Positions 37,885-48,452 of a DNA stretch of 64,000 bases are shown in pieces. A program made the translations under genes and the position numbers. The notes under the pieces were generated by a model. The model was not told the DNA's origin. It did not search any database and was given only the letters and a program-made list of their open reading frames with translations. Every line of letters begins with the position of its first letter. Positions within the stretch are counted from its first letter, which is position 1. The stretch comes from an uncultured Phascolarctobacterium sp. Its GTDB lineage: Bacteria; Bacillota; Negativicutes; Acidaminococcales; Acidaminococcaceae. The stretch spans positions 1 to 64,000 of the forward strand of contig CAJKLD010000003.1 of assembly GCA_905200645.1 (NCBI GenBank), in the 5' to 3' direction.

Positions 37885-40374
37885 TTGGTGAATGAACTGA
37901 ATGTTTTAATTAAGGGCGCATTATTGCATGATATTGGTAAGATTTGTTTGCGTGCTGACCACAGTTTAGGTAAGCATTCTGAAGCTGGTGCAAAATTTCT
38001 GCAAAAAAATTTGCCTAACACTCAAGAAGCGGAAAAAATGCTGAATTGTGTAAAATATCATCATGGCTACGCTTTGAAAGACGTTAAACTAGCTGATAAT
38101 GATTTAAGCTATTTAGTTTATGAAGCGGATAACATTGCAGCCGGAGCGGATAGGCGTACTAAGGACGTAGAAAACAGCGGTTTTAATGCTCAAGCTTGTT
38201 TGGAATCTGTATTTAATATTTTTGGAGATAGTGTAAGTAGCAAAAAAGCTCAATATCACTTGTGCGGTATTAATCCTCAAGATTTATTTAATTATCCTAC
38301 TAGTGATTTATTATTGGCAACAGAAGATAAATATCAGGATATAGTAGAAGATTTACAAAGTAATTTTCTACGTAAATCTATTTTGGATATGAATAATAAT
38401 GAATTGCTGCGTATTTTGGAGGATTTAACTTCTTTTGTACCTTCAAGCACTAATACGGCAGAGGTATGTGATATTTCGCTTTATGTACATACGAAAATAA
38501 CTGCTGCCATAGCAAGTTGTTATTACAAATATTGCGTAGCCAACGGTATAGACAATTACAAAGAGATTTGCTTAAAAAATAACAAAGATTTTCGTAAAAA
38601 ACAAACGTTTCTCTTAGTTTCCGGCGATTTTTCGGGTATTCAAAATTTTATTTATACTATTCCCTCGAAAGGCGCTTTAAAATCTCTGCGTGGACGTTCT
38701 TTTTACTTAGAGATTTTTATGGAAAATTACATTGATGAAATTTTGGAAAATCTCAATTTAAGCAGAGCTAATTTGTTGTATTGCGGCGGCGGTCATTTTT
38801 ATTTGCTTTTGCCAAATACTGAAACAACCAAAACTTTGCTTAACGACGTTAAAGATAGCTGTAATAGTTGGCTGTTAGAGAAGTTTGGCACTCAATTATA
38901 TATGGCGCTTGCTTATACACCTTGTTCGGCAGAAGATTTGTTAGAGTCTAATACTCAAAACAGCGCTTTTGCTGCTGTCAGCCGTGAATTAAATAAGGAT
39001 AAAATTAGTCGCTACGATTGCGAAAGTTTGGAAGAACTTTTTGATGAAAATAGTAAATTTAATAAAAATAATGACGGCACTAGGGAATGTGCCGTATGCC
39101 ATCTTTCCAGCGGCGAACTGACAGCAAATTCCATCACCGGAGAAGGTTTTATCTGTCCTAACTGCAAAGGTTTATTTGAAATGGGAGCTAGGCTATTTGA
39201 TAAAGAAAAAATATTTGCTTTGTATCAAGAGCCTGTAAATGAATGCTTGGAGCTTTTTGGTTATAAGAAAAAGGTTTACTTAGCTATTGAAAATGAAAAA
39301 GCTGTCAGCGATAAGCAAGATAAAATAATTCGTATTTATTCTAAAAATAAAGCGATAACAGGAAGTTTTGTCAGCACGCGTTTGTGGTTAGCAGATTATA
39401 TTACCAAAGATGCCAAAGGAAATGTTTTAGAGTTTTCCAGCTTGGCAGAATTATCCTGTGATGATAATCATGGTATTAAACGATTGGGCGTTTTGCGTGC
39501 TGACGTAGATAATTTAGGGGCTGCTTTTATTGGCGGCTTTGTAAAAAAAGGCGTTGCTGACAGTACAAAATATGCTACGTTATCAAGATATGCAGATTTA
39601 TCGCGCGATTTAGGATTGTTTTTTAAGCTTGCTGTGGGAAAAATATGTAATGGCGAATTAAATGCGGAAGTATGTCAAAAGCCTTTCAGCTTATATGGTT
39701 TGCGTAGGCCAGCAGCAAGAAAAGTACATATAATTTATTCCGGCGGTGACGATATGTTTATTGTTGGCGCTTGGGATGAGCTTTTAGAATTAGCTGTTGA
39801 TATTCGTCAAGCATTTTCTGCTTTTACTAATGATAAGTTAAGCTTTTCAGCGGGATTGGCGCTTTTTAGTCCCAGCTATCCCATAAGTAAAATGGCAGAA
39901 ATTACAGGCATGTTGGAAAGTGCTGCTAAGAATAATAGTGACCAAAAGAATAGTATTGCTTTGTTTGGCTTTGATACGGAAATTGCGTCAGCAGGCAGTA
40001 TGTTTGCTTGCAGACATATTTATCATTGGAATGAGTTTACAGACAATGTTTGTCATGAAAAACTGCGATTTCTTTTACAGCATTTAGATTATAATGCTTC
40101 TAACGCTAATAAGCTTTCATGTGGAAAGTCTATGCTGTATAGACTGTTGCAGCTTTTGGAAAATGCTGATAAGGATGCAGTGAATATTGCTCGTTTTGCT
40201 TATGTTATGGCTAGATTGCAGCCGGAACAAAAGCAAAATAGCGAAAAAATAGCATGTTATAATGAATTTAGTCAGCAAATGTATCAATGGTATACCAAAG
40301 CTCAAGATAGAAAAGAATTATATACGGCACTTAATCTTTTAATTTATTATTTACGTGAGACTAAGGAGGAATAA
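37885..40374 (+). CDS. cas10: Type III-A Cas10 (Csm1)
   Basis: 829 residues. HD nuclease motif H15-D16-I-G-K near the N-terminus, a zinc finger (CAVCHLSSGEL, CPNCKGLF) in the middle, and the Palm cyclase motif G620-G-D-D623 in YSGGDDMFIVG. Cas10 cleaves ssDNA and makes cyclic oligoadenylate on target RNA binding; both active sites are present here. AAGGAGGA lies 9 bases before TTG 37885; GTG 37888 is an alternative. It begins a tight operon through csm6. Confidence 0.92.
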   Translation: MVNELNVLIKGALLHDIGKICLRADHSLGKHSEAGAKFLQKNLPNTQEAEKMLNCVKYHHGYALKDVKLADNDLSYLVYEADNIAAGADRRTKDVENSGFNAQACLESVFNIFGDSVSSKKAQYHLCGINPQDLFNYPTSDLLLATEDKYQDIVEDLQSNFLRKSILDMNNNELLRILEDLTSFVPSSTNTAEVCDISLYVHTKITAAIASCYYKYCVANGIDNYKEICLKNNKDFRKKQTFLLVSGDFSGIQNFIYTIPSKGALKSLRGRSFYLEIFMENYIDEILENLNLSRANLLYCGGGHFYLLLPNTETTKTLLNDVKDSCNSWLLEKFGTQLYMALAYTPCSAEDLLESNTQNSAFAAVSRELNKDKISRYDCESLEELFDENSKFNKNNDGTRECAVCHLSSGELTANSITGEGFICPNCKGLFEMGARLFDKEKIFALYQEPVNECLELFGYKKKVYLAIENEKAVSDKQDKIIRIYSKNKAITGSFVSTRLWLADYITKDAKGNVLEFSSLAELSCDDNHGIKRLGVLRADVDNLGAAFIGGFVKKGVADSTKYATLSRYADLSRDLGLFFKLAVGKICNGELNAEVCQKPFSLYGLRRPAARKVHIIYSGGDDMFIVGAWDELLELAVDIRQAFSAFTNDKLSFSAGLALFSPSYPISKMAEITGMLESAAKNNSDQKNSIALFGFDTEIASAGSMFACRHIYHWNEFTDNVCHEKLRFLLQHLDYNASNANKLSCGKSMLYRLLQLLENADKDAVNIARFAYVMARLQPEQKQNSEKIACYNEFSQQMYQWYTKAQDRKELYTALNLLIYYLRETKEE

Positions 40375-40376
40375 AA

Positions 40377-40886
40377 ATGCGAATCAATGATATGCGTTCC
40401 CCATTTGCCAAAGCAGGCTTTAAACCAACTGAGAGACCGGAAAAGATTGTTAGAAATACTGTACAAACTGTTGTCCAGTATGATGTGGTAAAAGATGCGG
40501 AAAAAACTATTCAAGCTCTTAGATATAAGGATAGGGATAATTGTGATAAAATTGATTTAACAACTTCGCAGATTAGAAAATTTTTGACAGCAGTAAATAT
40601 TGTCAAAAATAAAGTGGAGCTTTATTTAGTGCAAAATAAAGCAGCTACCAAGCTGCCACAAGATTTGGTAGAAGAAATAAAATTTTTAAAAGTAAATCTG
40701 CTTTATCAGGCGGGGAGAGATGCTGCGTCTAATAAAAAAGCAACGGTTAAAAAGTTTGTTAAGCAGGCAAACTTAGAAAAGATTATTGATGATATTGGTG
40801 ATGACAAGCAAAAATTTGCACGTTTTTGTAAATATACGGAAGCTTTAGTAGCATTTCATAAGTATTATGGAGGTAGAGATAAATGA
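40377..40886 (+). CDS. csm2: Csm2 small subunit
   Basis: 169 residues, all helical, with the Csm2-like segment LTTSQIRKFLTAVN and the end KFARFCKYTEALVAFHKYYGG. It forms the inner filament of the Csm complex. AAGGAGG lies 7 bases before the ATG. It overlaps csm3 by 4 bases. The N-terminal 35 residues are a basic extension. Confidence 0.88.
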   Translation: MRINDMRSPFAKAGFKPTERPEKIVRNTVQTVVQYDVVKDAEKTIQALRYKDRDNCDKIDLTTSQIRKFLTAVNIVKNKVELYLVQNKAATKLPQDLVEEIKFLKVNLLYQAGRDAASNKKATVKKFVKQANLEKIIDDIGDDKQKFARFCKYTEALVAFHKYYGGRDK

Positions 40887-41578
40887 TTGACAGCAAGCAG
40901 AAAGCTTTAAAAGGTAAAATTTTAATCACAGGCTCTTTAAAAGTTTTGACCGGTATGCATATTGGCGGCAGCAGTGATTTTGCACCTATCGGCGCCGTAG
41001 ACAGCCCCTTTATTCGCGATCCGTTTACTAACGCGCCGCTGATTCCCGGCAGCTCCATAAAGGGAAAAATTAGAACTTTATTGGCTAAAGCAACCTGTGA
41101 CGGGTATGTTTTGAATGATATTAGAGATGATAAAGATGTTGTTAAGCGTTTGTTTGGCGCCAGCGGTAAAGGCTTTGCTGTACCGGCAAGGTTGCAGTTT
41201 TTTGATTTATTTTTGACGCAAGAAACCTTGGATGCTTTCGGCGGTTTAGATATGGACACTTATATTGGTGAGGTAAAATTTGAAAATACTATTAGCCGTA
41301 TTAGCGGCGTTGCCAATCCGCGTCAGATAGAGCGCGTTCCGGCTGGAGCAGTATTTGCCTTTAAACTGGTTTACAATGTAGAAAATATTAATGAAATAGA
41401 AGAAGATATCCAGACTTTAGCAGAGGGAATACAGCTTTTAGAAAATGATTATTTAGGTGGACACGGATCTCGTGGCTATGGCCGTGTTCAATTTGAAAAA
41501 TTAGAGATGGAAGCTATCGGTAAACTGGAATTAGATTTACAAAAATATATGCAGCTTTTAAGGAATGATGCAAGATGA
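40883..41578 (+). CDS. csm3: Csm3 backbone RNase subunit
   Basis: 231 residues, RAMP fold. Catalytic Asp lies in GGSSDFAPIGAVDSPFIRDP; IPGSSIKGKIRTLLA and the Gly-rich LGGHGSRGYGRVQFE are typical. Csm3 repeats along the crRNA and cuts target RNA at 6-base steps. It overlaps csm4 by 4 bases. Confidence 0.92.
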   Translation: MIDSKQKALKGKILITGSLKVLTGMHIGGSSDFAPIGAVDSPFIRDPFTNAPLIPGSSIKGKIRTLLAKATCDGYVLNDIRDDKDVVKRLFGASGKGFAVPARLQFFDLFLTQETLDAFGGLDMDTYIGEVKFENTISRISGVANPRQIERVPAGAVFAFKLVYNVENINEIEEDIQTLAEGIQLLENDYLGGHGSRGYGRVQFEKLEMEAIGKLELDLQKYMQLLRNDAR

Positions 41579-42576
41579 AATATTATATCTTTACCTTAAA
41601 ATTTTTAACGCCAGTTCATTTTGGTGATTCTGCCGGTGGAGGGAGTTTAGAAAGAGTATTATTAAATTGCAGTGCCGATACTTTATTCAGCGCCTTGTGT
41701 AATGAGATGGCGGATAATCAGGAAATATTAAATGATTTCGTCGCTAAAACGGCAAGCGGAAAAATAATGTTTTCCAGTCTAATGCCTTTTTACAGAATTG
41801 ACGACAAAGATTTGCAGCTATATCTGCCTAAGCCTTTATTAAACGGCGAAGTTATAGCAAAAACAGAGCAAAGTTTTACAGAAATTAAACAGCTGGCAAC
41901 AAAATTAAAAAAGAAAAAGAAAGAAGCATATATTAGAGCATCGCAAATAAAACGACTGCTTAAAACAGGGCAAAACGATTATGATGGCACACCTAAATTT
42001 GCTGTGCCCTATGTAACTGCAAGAGTTGGTATGCGTGGAGAAAAATCTTTGCCATATTATGTTGGTAGTTATCTATTTAGCAAACAGACAGGACTTTATT
42101 TGATTTGTGGAACGGAAGATGAGACAGATATAGATTTTGTTGAAAATGCCTTGATTAGTTTGGGGTTGTCCGGTATTGGCGGCAAACGCAGCAGCGGCTA
42201 TGGCAAGTTTGAATTAGAAGATGACAAATGGGAAATTGATGCTGAAAATGGATTTTATGAAGATGATATAGCTTTAGGGGCTATGCTTGTAAAAGAAAAT
42301 GCTGCTTGGCAGATGTGCATTGCTCCTGTCTGCCCTGTTCGCGGGCAAGCAGAAAATATTAAACAGGGAAATTATAAATTGCTTAAACGCAGTGGTTTTG
42401 TGCCTGCTTTCGGTTTGGATAATAATGTAAAAAGAAATAGCATTTTTATGTTGGCGGAAGGTTCGTGTTTTGCAAAACGCGTTCAGGGACGCATGGTGGA
42501 ATTAGATGTTGACGGTCTGAACCATAAGATTTACCGTAACGGCGTGGGGATGTTTGTGGGGTTGGATGATGAATAA
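41575..42576 (+). CDS. csm4: Csm4 crRNA-tag-binding subunit
   Basis: 333 residues, RAMP fold with LKFLTPVHFGDSAGGGSLE and the Gly-rich GIGGKRSSGYGKFEL loop. It caps the crRNA 5' handle beside Cas10. It overlaps csm5 by about 11 bases. Confidence 0.88.
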   Translation: MKYYIFTLKFLTPVHFGDSAGGGSLERVLLNCSADTLFSALCNEMADNQEILNDFVAKTASGKIMFSSLMPFYRIDDKDLQLYLPKPLLNGEVIAKTEQSFTEIKQLATKLKKKKKEAYIRASQIKRLLKTGQNDYDGTPKFAVPYVTARVGMRGEKSLPYYVGSYLFSKQTGLYLICGTEDETDIDFVENALISLGLSGIGGKRSSGYGKFELEDDKWEIDAENGFYEDDIALGAMLVKENAAWQMCIAPVCPVRGQAENIKQGNYKLLKRSGFVPAFGLDNNVKRNSIFMLAEGSCFAKRVQGRMVELDVDGLNHKIYRNGVGMFVGLDDE

Positions 42577-43741
42577 CAATATGCAGCAAGAAACAACTAA
42601 AATGTGTTTACGCGTGGTAACGCCGATAAATATTGCCGATGGTACAATTTTGAGCGCTAAGGATTATTTTTATGACGTTAAACAAGGAAAAGTTTATTTT
42701 TTGAATTTGCATAAGTGGCACAGGTTTATTTATGCTAAAGGCTTATTGCCAGCCTATGAAAAATATGTTACTGATATTAATGATAAAAGAAATCTTTTGG
42801 CTTGGCTGCGCAGTGAAGGCTTTTCCTTAGCAGACGTTAGCAGCGTAATTGTAAATACGGCTGTAGTAGAGATAGGAAGCTCTGCTAATGTGCGCAAAGA
42901 ATCCTTAAATGATATTATTAAACATATTAAGCAGATAGACGGCAGCGTATATATTCCCGGAAGCAGCATTAAAGGCGTTTTGCGTACAGCAATTATTTAT
43001 CATATTTTGTGCAAAAGAAATAATTTAAAAAATAAAATTTGGCGCGAAGTGGAATCGCTTTTACATGCAGACCGAATTCAAGTGAGAGCGTTAGATAAAG
43101 TAGCCAATGATTTAGAAAGCAGTGTTTTACATGCTTTAAAATTAGAAAATAATGGCAGAGCAATAAATTCCAATAACGCAGTGTGCAGCGCTTTGCGCGG
43201 TTTGCAGGTCAGCGATAGCTATGACTGTAAAAATGTAGCAACAGCTATTCTGCAAAAGGAAGATGTTGGCTTTAATCAAAGAAACGGTGCAATATCTACG
43301 CATCCTTTATCAGTTTTTAGAGAATGCGTTTTGCCCGGAGCAGAATTTTATTTTGATATTAAGCTGGAAAAAGCTTATATGGATACTTTAGGTATAAAAT
43401 CTGTGGACGATTTGCTTACTATAGCCAAAAATTATCAGCAGGCGGTGCAGAACATTCTGGCACAGGCTTTTGCTAAGGGCTGTCCGGAGGTGTTTACAGG
43501 TATAGAAAATGCTAACATGTGGTTGGGAAGCAACACAGGCTTTTTGAGCAAAACTTTGCTGGCATTTTTAGCTCCTGATTCCGCAACTGCTTTATGGGCG
43601 GTAAAAACTTTGCTGAACAGCAGCTTTAGACAACATAAGCATTTTATTTGTGATGCAATTATTTCACCGCGTACATTAAAATGTACTACTTATAAAAATA
43701 AATTGTGTTTGATGGGCTTAGCAGAGGTAGGCAAAGCATGA
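42566..43741 (+). CDS. csm5: Csm5 crRNA 3'-end subunit
   Basis: 391 residues, RAMP fold: MCLRVVTPINIADG, YIPGSSIKGVLRTAIIYH, LRGLQVSDSY. It caps the 3' side of the complex and helps crRNA maturation. ATG 42566 or the adjoining ATG 42569 are preferred over the earlier in-frame TTG. Confidence 0.88.
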   Translation: MMNNNMQQETTKMCLRVVTPINIADGTILSAKDYFYDVKQGKVYFLNLHKWHRFIYAKGLLPAYEKYVTDINDKRNLLAWLRSEGFSLADVSSVIVNTAVVEIGSSANVRKESLNDIIKHIKQIDGSVYIPGSSIKGVLRTAIIYHILCKRNNLKNKIWREVESLLHADRIQVRALDKVANDLESSVLHALKLENNGRAINSNNAVCSALRGLQVSDSYDCKNVATAILQKEDVGFNQRNGAISTHPLSVFRECVLPGAEFYFDIKLEKAYMDTLGIKSVDDLLTIAKNYQQAVQNILAQAFAKGCPEVFTGIENANMWLGSNTGFLSKTLLAFLAPDSATALWAVKTLLNSSFRQHKHFICDAIISPRTLKCTTYKNKLCLMGLAEVGKA

Positions 43742-44499
43742 TACAATCTTTAGAAATAAAAATTGCCGCGTCTGCGGGAGTAAAAATTTCTTCTACGGCG
43801 GGGTCTGTGCTGCACGGCGTTTTAATGCAGCATATAGACGCTGATTATGCCGATATATTGCATACGCAGGCTTTGCGTCCTTATTCACAATGCGTTTATT
43901 TTGATAAGCTGCGGGAGGCAGTCTATTGGCGGTTGACTGCCCTGAATAAACAGGCTCAAAATGAAATTTTGGGAGCGGCCTTCACTTTGCCTGGAAAAAT
44001 TTATTTAGAGCAAAAAAATATGGAACTTCAACTGCTAAGTAAGGAATACAGTGAGGAAACAAGTTATAATAATTTGGCAGAAAAAAATTTTGCTTATCCT
44101 TTGCAAGGGAAAATTGTGAAATACGAATTTATTACTTCTGCCAGTTTTAAAAGCGAAGGAAATTATATGATTTTTCCGCAGCCTGCTATGCTTTTTAATA
44201 GCTTAATAAATCGCTGGAATACCTTTGCAGATAGCAATATATTGGATACTAAAGGTTTGGCGAGCGATTTGGCAGGAGAGGTTTACGTTAGAGATTATAA
44301 GCTGCAAATGCGGCAGTACAGCGTGGACGGAGCGCGCATTCCGGCTTTTCAGGGAATGTATGCTTTGGGAATGAAAGGCAATATTATGAGCAATAGGGTT
44401 ATTGCTTTGCTAAGCGAATATGCCAACTGGTGCGGTGTTGGCATAAAAACGGCCTTAGGCATGGGAGCAGTAAAAAGTTTTTTGCTCAACAACCTCTAA
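43738..44499 (+). CDS. cas6: Cas6 crRNA endoribonuclease
   Basis: 253 residues. N-terminal LHGVLMQHIDADYADILH includes the likely catalytic His, and the C-terminus has the Gly-rich loop WCGVGIKTALGMGAVK. It cuts the array transcript within each repeat, giving the 8-base ACGGAAAC handle seen at the repeat end. Its ATG overlaps the csm5 stop (ATGA), which fixes the start. Confidence 0.88.
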   Translation: MIQSLEIKIAASAGVKISSTAGSVLHGVLMQHIDADYADILHTQALRPYSQCVYFDKLREAVYWRLTALNKQAQNEILGAAFTLPGKIYLEQKNMELQLLSKEYSEETSYNNLAEKNFAYPLQGKIVKYEFITSASFKSEGNYMIFPQPAMLFNSLINRWNTFADSNILDTKGLASDLAGEVYVRDYKLQMRQYSVDGARIPAFQGMYALGMKGNIMSNRVIALLSEYANWCGVGIKTALGMGAVKSFLLNNL

Positions 44500-44535
44500 T
44501 TGGTGCTAAATAAAATTTTCGAGGGAGGTAGAAAG

Positions 44536-45843
44536 ATGAGCATTTTATATACTCCTGCAGGAGATACTGACCCCATTCGCGATATGTATGACGGAGCCAT
44601 TCTGCAAATTTTGCGCCGTTATCGCCCATGGTTGATTAGAATTTTTTTAAGTAAAGATATGGCGCAGAAAGAAAATACCAAGCAGGTTTATTCTAAAGCA
44701 ATTAAGCATGTGGCTCCGGAATGTAAAGTAGAATTTATCAAAACAAAAATTACCGAAGCGCAAAAAATGGAAAAATTGGTACCTTTAGCCGAAGAATTTT
44801 TGCAGCTGCGCAAGGAATATCCCGCAGAAAAAATTCTGCTGAATTTAAGCTCCGGTACGCCGCAAATGAAAACAATTATGTCGTTTTTGGCGACTGATTT
44901 TGAAAATGTGCAGGCAATACAGGTTATGTCGCCGCACAACGGCTCTAACAGAAGTAATCATGCAGCACAAAATGACGAAGATATAGATTCTATTATTGCT
45001 AATAATCTTGATGATGAGCCGGATATGCCGAACCGTTGCCAAGAGCCACCCTTATCATTATTCCAACGTTATAGTGTTCGACATCAGCTTATTAGCTTGG
45101 TAAATAATTATGAGTATAGCGCAGCTTTTACTTTATATAAAAAATATCGCGGTATGTTCAGCACCGAAACCGGAAGATTGCTGGAGCATGCTGACTTGCG
45201 CTCTAAGCTGCAATTAGATGACGCTTTTGCCAAAGCTGGCAAAAGAATATCTAATAATCGAGAAGTAAATATGCTTAGTGAATATTTTATGCTGATGGAA
45301 TTGCGGCAAAAACGCGGTGAACTGGCAGAATTTATTGTTAAGCTGACGCCGTTTTTATATCAGCTGCTATTGTTTTATTTTCAAAATAAAACAGTTTATC
45401 AGCCTGCTAAATTTTGTGAACGCAGCAGTGCGAATAAACCTTGGAAAATCAAACGTCAACGGCTGCAAAAAATGTTTCCACAGGTTTTGGCAAAGCTGGA
45501 TACAGCTTATGGTGGAAATTTTAGAGATAATACGGAGTTATCTTTTACTAATATGTTGGACATCTTAAAAATTATGCCGGGAGAGCCACAGGAGCTGGTT
45601 GATTTACTAAGCGTTCTGCGTGAAGTAGAAGCGCGTCACCGCAATCCTTTGGCGCATACTATAGTTAATATTACCGAGGAGGTGCTGCAAAATACAGAAC
45701 CTAAGCTAGGCTCCTTTGCCATAGTACAAAAGCTGCGCAAAGCATTTTTACTGGTGATGCAAGGAGAAAACGTCTTAAAGAAAAATGTTTATGAAGAATT
45801 AAATTATGCCATTATTAAAAGCATGGACACTTTTTCTGTGTAA
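44536..45843 (+). CDS. csm6: Csm6 CARF-HEPN ribonuclease
   Basis: 435 residues. CARF domain with the ligand-pocket motif NLSSGTPQMKT near residue 103; HEPN domain with R369-N-P-L-A-H374. On binding cyclic oligoadenylate from Cas10 it degrades RNA without sequence preference. GGAGGTAG precedes ATG 44536, which was preferred to the longer frame. Last gene before the array. Confidence 0.88.
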   Translation: MSILYTPAGDTDPIRDMYDGAILQILRRYRPWLIRIFLSKDMAQKENTKQVYSKAIKHVAPECKVEFIKTKITEAQKMEKLVPLAEEFLQLRKEYPAEKILLNLSSGTPQMKTIMSFLATDFENVQAIQVMSPHNGSNRSNHAAQNDEDIDSIIANNLDDEPDMPNRCQEPPLSLFQRYSVRHQLISLVNNYEYSAAFTLYKKYRGMFSTETGRLLEHADLRSKLQLDDAFAKAGKRISNNREVNMLSEYFMLMELRQKRGELAEFIVKLTPFLYQLLLFYFQNKTVYQPAKFCERSSANKPWKIKRQRLQKMFPQVLAKLDTAYGGNFRDNTELSFTNMLDILKIMPGEPQELVDLLSVLREVEARHRNPLAHTIVNITEEVLQNTEPKLGSFAIVQKLRKAFLLVMQGENVLKKNVYEELNYAIIKSMDTFSV

Positions 45844-45976
45844 TCTGCGCCGCGCCGCTTGGAAAGCGGCCTGACGGCAGTTTTTGGTATGTGATAAACT
45901 AAAATGCGGCGTAAAAATTATTTTGCGCCGTAAATCTGTTGGAGAGAAGCTCTGCGAGCGAGCTTCAAAGGCCAGG
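45844..45976 (+). other. CRISPR leader
   Basis: 133 bases between csm6 and the first repeat without a gene. It holds a GC hairpin (GCCGCTTGGAAAGCGGC near 45855) and the direct pairs GCGGCGTAAAA/GCGCCGTAAA near 45907 and 45928. Leader assignment follows from the degenerate last repeat at the other end. Confidence 0.6.
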
Positions 45977-47425
45977 ATTAAAAAATAAAACCCCGATAAG
46001 GGGACGGAAACTAAAGAACCTCCATTTTTATTTTGCTATCCTTCTCTAATATTAAAAAATAAAACCCCGATAAGGGGACGGAAACATGGTGTGCCTTACC
46101 CGTATGTGTGCACCCTTTACAATTAAAAAATAAAACCCCGATAAGGGGACGGAAACTACGAGTACCCCTTCACATTCGCAACCAAAGCGAAAATTAAAAA
46201 ATAAAACCCCGATAAGGGGACGGAAACTAGTAATCAGACTTTCATCTAATTCTAAATTGTGAATTAAAAAATAAAACCCCGATAAGGGGACGGAAACTAC
46301 AGCACCCTGTAAATAAGTATAAATTACGTCAAATTAAAAAATAAAACCCCGATAAGGGGACGGAAACCTAATACCCATCGTACTTGTCAATCATAAACGT
46401 CTCATTAAAAAATAAAACCCCGATAAGGGGACGGAAACCAGCGCAACGATTGTGATAAATACCTTTGCTGTCTTTACATTAAAAAATAAAACCCCGATAA
46501 GGGGACGGAAACAATTAGTCATTTGCTGGTCTAAAATATACTGCATATATTAAAAAATAAAACCCCGATAAGGGGACGGAAACCAATTTGACTATTTAAT
46601 ATTTGCATAATTTTTATGATTAAAAAATAAAACCCCGATAAGGGGACGGAAACCCCTAAGTCAGGCACATTATTACTGCTGTTTTGATTAAAAAATAAAA
46701 CCCCGATAAGGGGACGGAAACAGTTTCTCTGTGAGCTGTAGCGTAAGCTGTAAAATTAAAAAATAAAACCCCGATAAGGGGACGGAAACAAAATTCCCGA
46801 ATAACAGTCATAGTGTTTACATTAAAAAATAAAACCCCGATAAGGGGACGGAAACGCAATAACAATTTTGCAGGTCTTAAAAACACTATTAGCATTAAAA
46901 AATAAAACCCCGATAAGGGGACGGAAACCGAAAATGTCATTTAACATTTCCTTGTAAGTTGCATCAATTAAAAAATAAAACCCCGATAAGGGGACGGAAA
47001 CAAAGCTTCGTCTAGCTGCGTTCGAGTGTTATATTGTATTAAAAAATAAAACCCCGATAAGGGGACGGAAACAATAAGTGCATCGGCCATTGCGCCCTTG
47101 CCTGCAAATTAAAAAATAAAACCCCGATAAGGGGACGGAAACCGAGCATCAAGCATGTGAACCAAGTGGTAACACTCAATTAAAAAATAAAACCCCGATA
47201 AGGGGACGGAAACAGAATTTCCTGCATACTATGTGTTGCTTCATCAACAAATTAAAAAATAAAACCCCGATAAGGGGACGGAAACCAGTAGTATTTACTA
47301 CTAGTCGTCTACAAAACCCCAGATTAAAAAATAAAACCCCGATAAGGGGACGGAAACCGTACATCATGCCCGAAACCTCCTGTCTTTGTGATTAAAAAAT
47401 AAAACCCCGATAAGGGGACGGAGTG
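45977..47425 (+). CRISPR. CRISPR array, 21 repeats of 35 bp, 20 spacers
   Basis: The repeat begins ATTAAAAAATAAAA, has the short palindrome CCCCGATAAGGGG and ends ACGGAAAC. Starts: 45977, 46051, 46122, 46193, 46263, 46333, 46404, 46478, 46549, 46619, 46687, 46755, 46821, 46894, 46967, 47038, 47108, 47179, 47251, 47323, 47391. The last is broken at its 3' end (GGAGTG for GGAAAC), which marks the old end. Spacers are 31 to 39 bases and all differ. I saw no spacer that matches the rest of the window, though I cannot search exhaustively. Confidence 0.97.
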
Positions 47426-47458
47426 CTTTGTGAAAATTAAATAGGGACGGTGATTAAA

Positions 47459-48451
47459 ATGACATCTTTGTACATTACTGAAAGCGGTTCTTTTGTGCGT
47501 AAACGCGGAGGACATGTTATTATAGGAAGAAACAACGAGATATTATTTGAAGTTCCGTTGGAAAGAATTGAAGATGTCACTCTTGTTGATCACGTACAAA
47601 TTTCTTCACAGCTTATTACTGAATTTATGGAGCGTAATATTCCTTTGTCCTGGATTTCGGGGTATGGTCGCTATTTTGGCTCGCTAATGAGCAATGGCTC
47701 CGTAGATATTTTGAAGCATCAAAAACAATTTGCCCTTTTACAAGACGGAACGTTATATTTTGCTTTAGCTAAAAAGATTATTTTGGCTAAAGTTCATAAT
47801 CAGCTTACTATTTTACGTAGATATAATCGCAATGCTAATTTAGATGCAGTTGATGAAGGCATAAAAAACATTTTGGCTATTCGCAAAAATATATTTTTTA
47901 CGGATGATACCAAAATTCTTATGGGATATGAGGGGATTATCAGCAGAGTATATTTTTATGCTTTAGGAAAATTGGTTCCGGATGCCTATGCTTTTGAAAG
48001 AAGAAGCAAGCAGCCGCCGAGAGATCCTTTCAACTCTATGTTGAGTTTGGGCTATAGTATGCTTTTTGATGAAATATTGACTAGTGTTATATCCTGCGGC
48101 CTGCATCCTTATGTTGGTTGCCTGCATAAAATAGTTAAGGGTCATCCTGCTTTGGTTTCTGATTTAATTGAAGAATGGCGGGCACCGTTGATTGATTCAT
48201 TAGTGTTGGCAATAGTTAAACGGAATATGATTGATATAACAGCATTTACAGTAAATGAGGATGGTTGTTATTTGAATACGGAAGCGCGAAAAATTTTTTT
48301 ACAGGCGTATAATAAAAAGCTGCGTTCTAACAATCAATATTTGGACGGAAAATTTACTTATCGTGAAAGTATTAGAATGCAGTGCAAAAAATATGCGCGA
48401 GCAATTATGAAAGATGATAGCGAGATTTATGTTCCGTTGGAGTTGAGATAA
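47459..48451 (+). CDS. cas1: Cas1 integrase of the adaptation module
   Basis: 330 residues. N-terminal beta domain (MTSLYITESGSFVRKRGGHV, VPLERIEDVTLVD), and the helical domain with Glu in YEGIISRVYFYALG, His in HPYVGCLHKIVKGH and acidic DLIEEWRAPLIDS. ATG 47459 is preferred over GTG 47450. It starts about 35 bases after the last degenerate repeat, with only a collapsed repeat-like piece (ATTAAATAGGGACGG at 47436) between, so it is probably transcribed through the array. Confidence 0.93.
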   Translation: MTSLYITESGSFVRKRGGHVIIGRNNEILFEVPLERIEDVTLVDHVQISSQLITEFMERNIPLSWISGYGRYFGSLMSNGSVDILKHQKQFALLQDGTLYFALAKKIILAKVHNQLTILRRYNRNANLDAVDEGIKNILAIRKNIFFTDDTKILMGYEGIISRVYFYALGKLVPDAYAFERRSKQPPRDPFNSMLSLGYSMLFDEILTSVISCGLHPYVGCLHKIVKGHPALVSDLIEEWRAPLIDSLVLAIVKRNMIDITAFTVNEDGCYLNTEARKIFLQAYNKKLRSNNQYLDGKFTYRESIRMQCKKYARAIMKDDSEIYVPLELR

Positions 48452-48452
48452 T

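Noticed and set aside
46656..47515. Open frames on the - strand across the CRISPR array with repeated RPLIGVLFF-type peptides
   Set aside because: They are translations of the 35-bp repeats read backwards, not genes.
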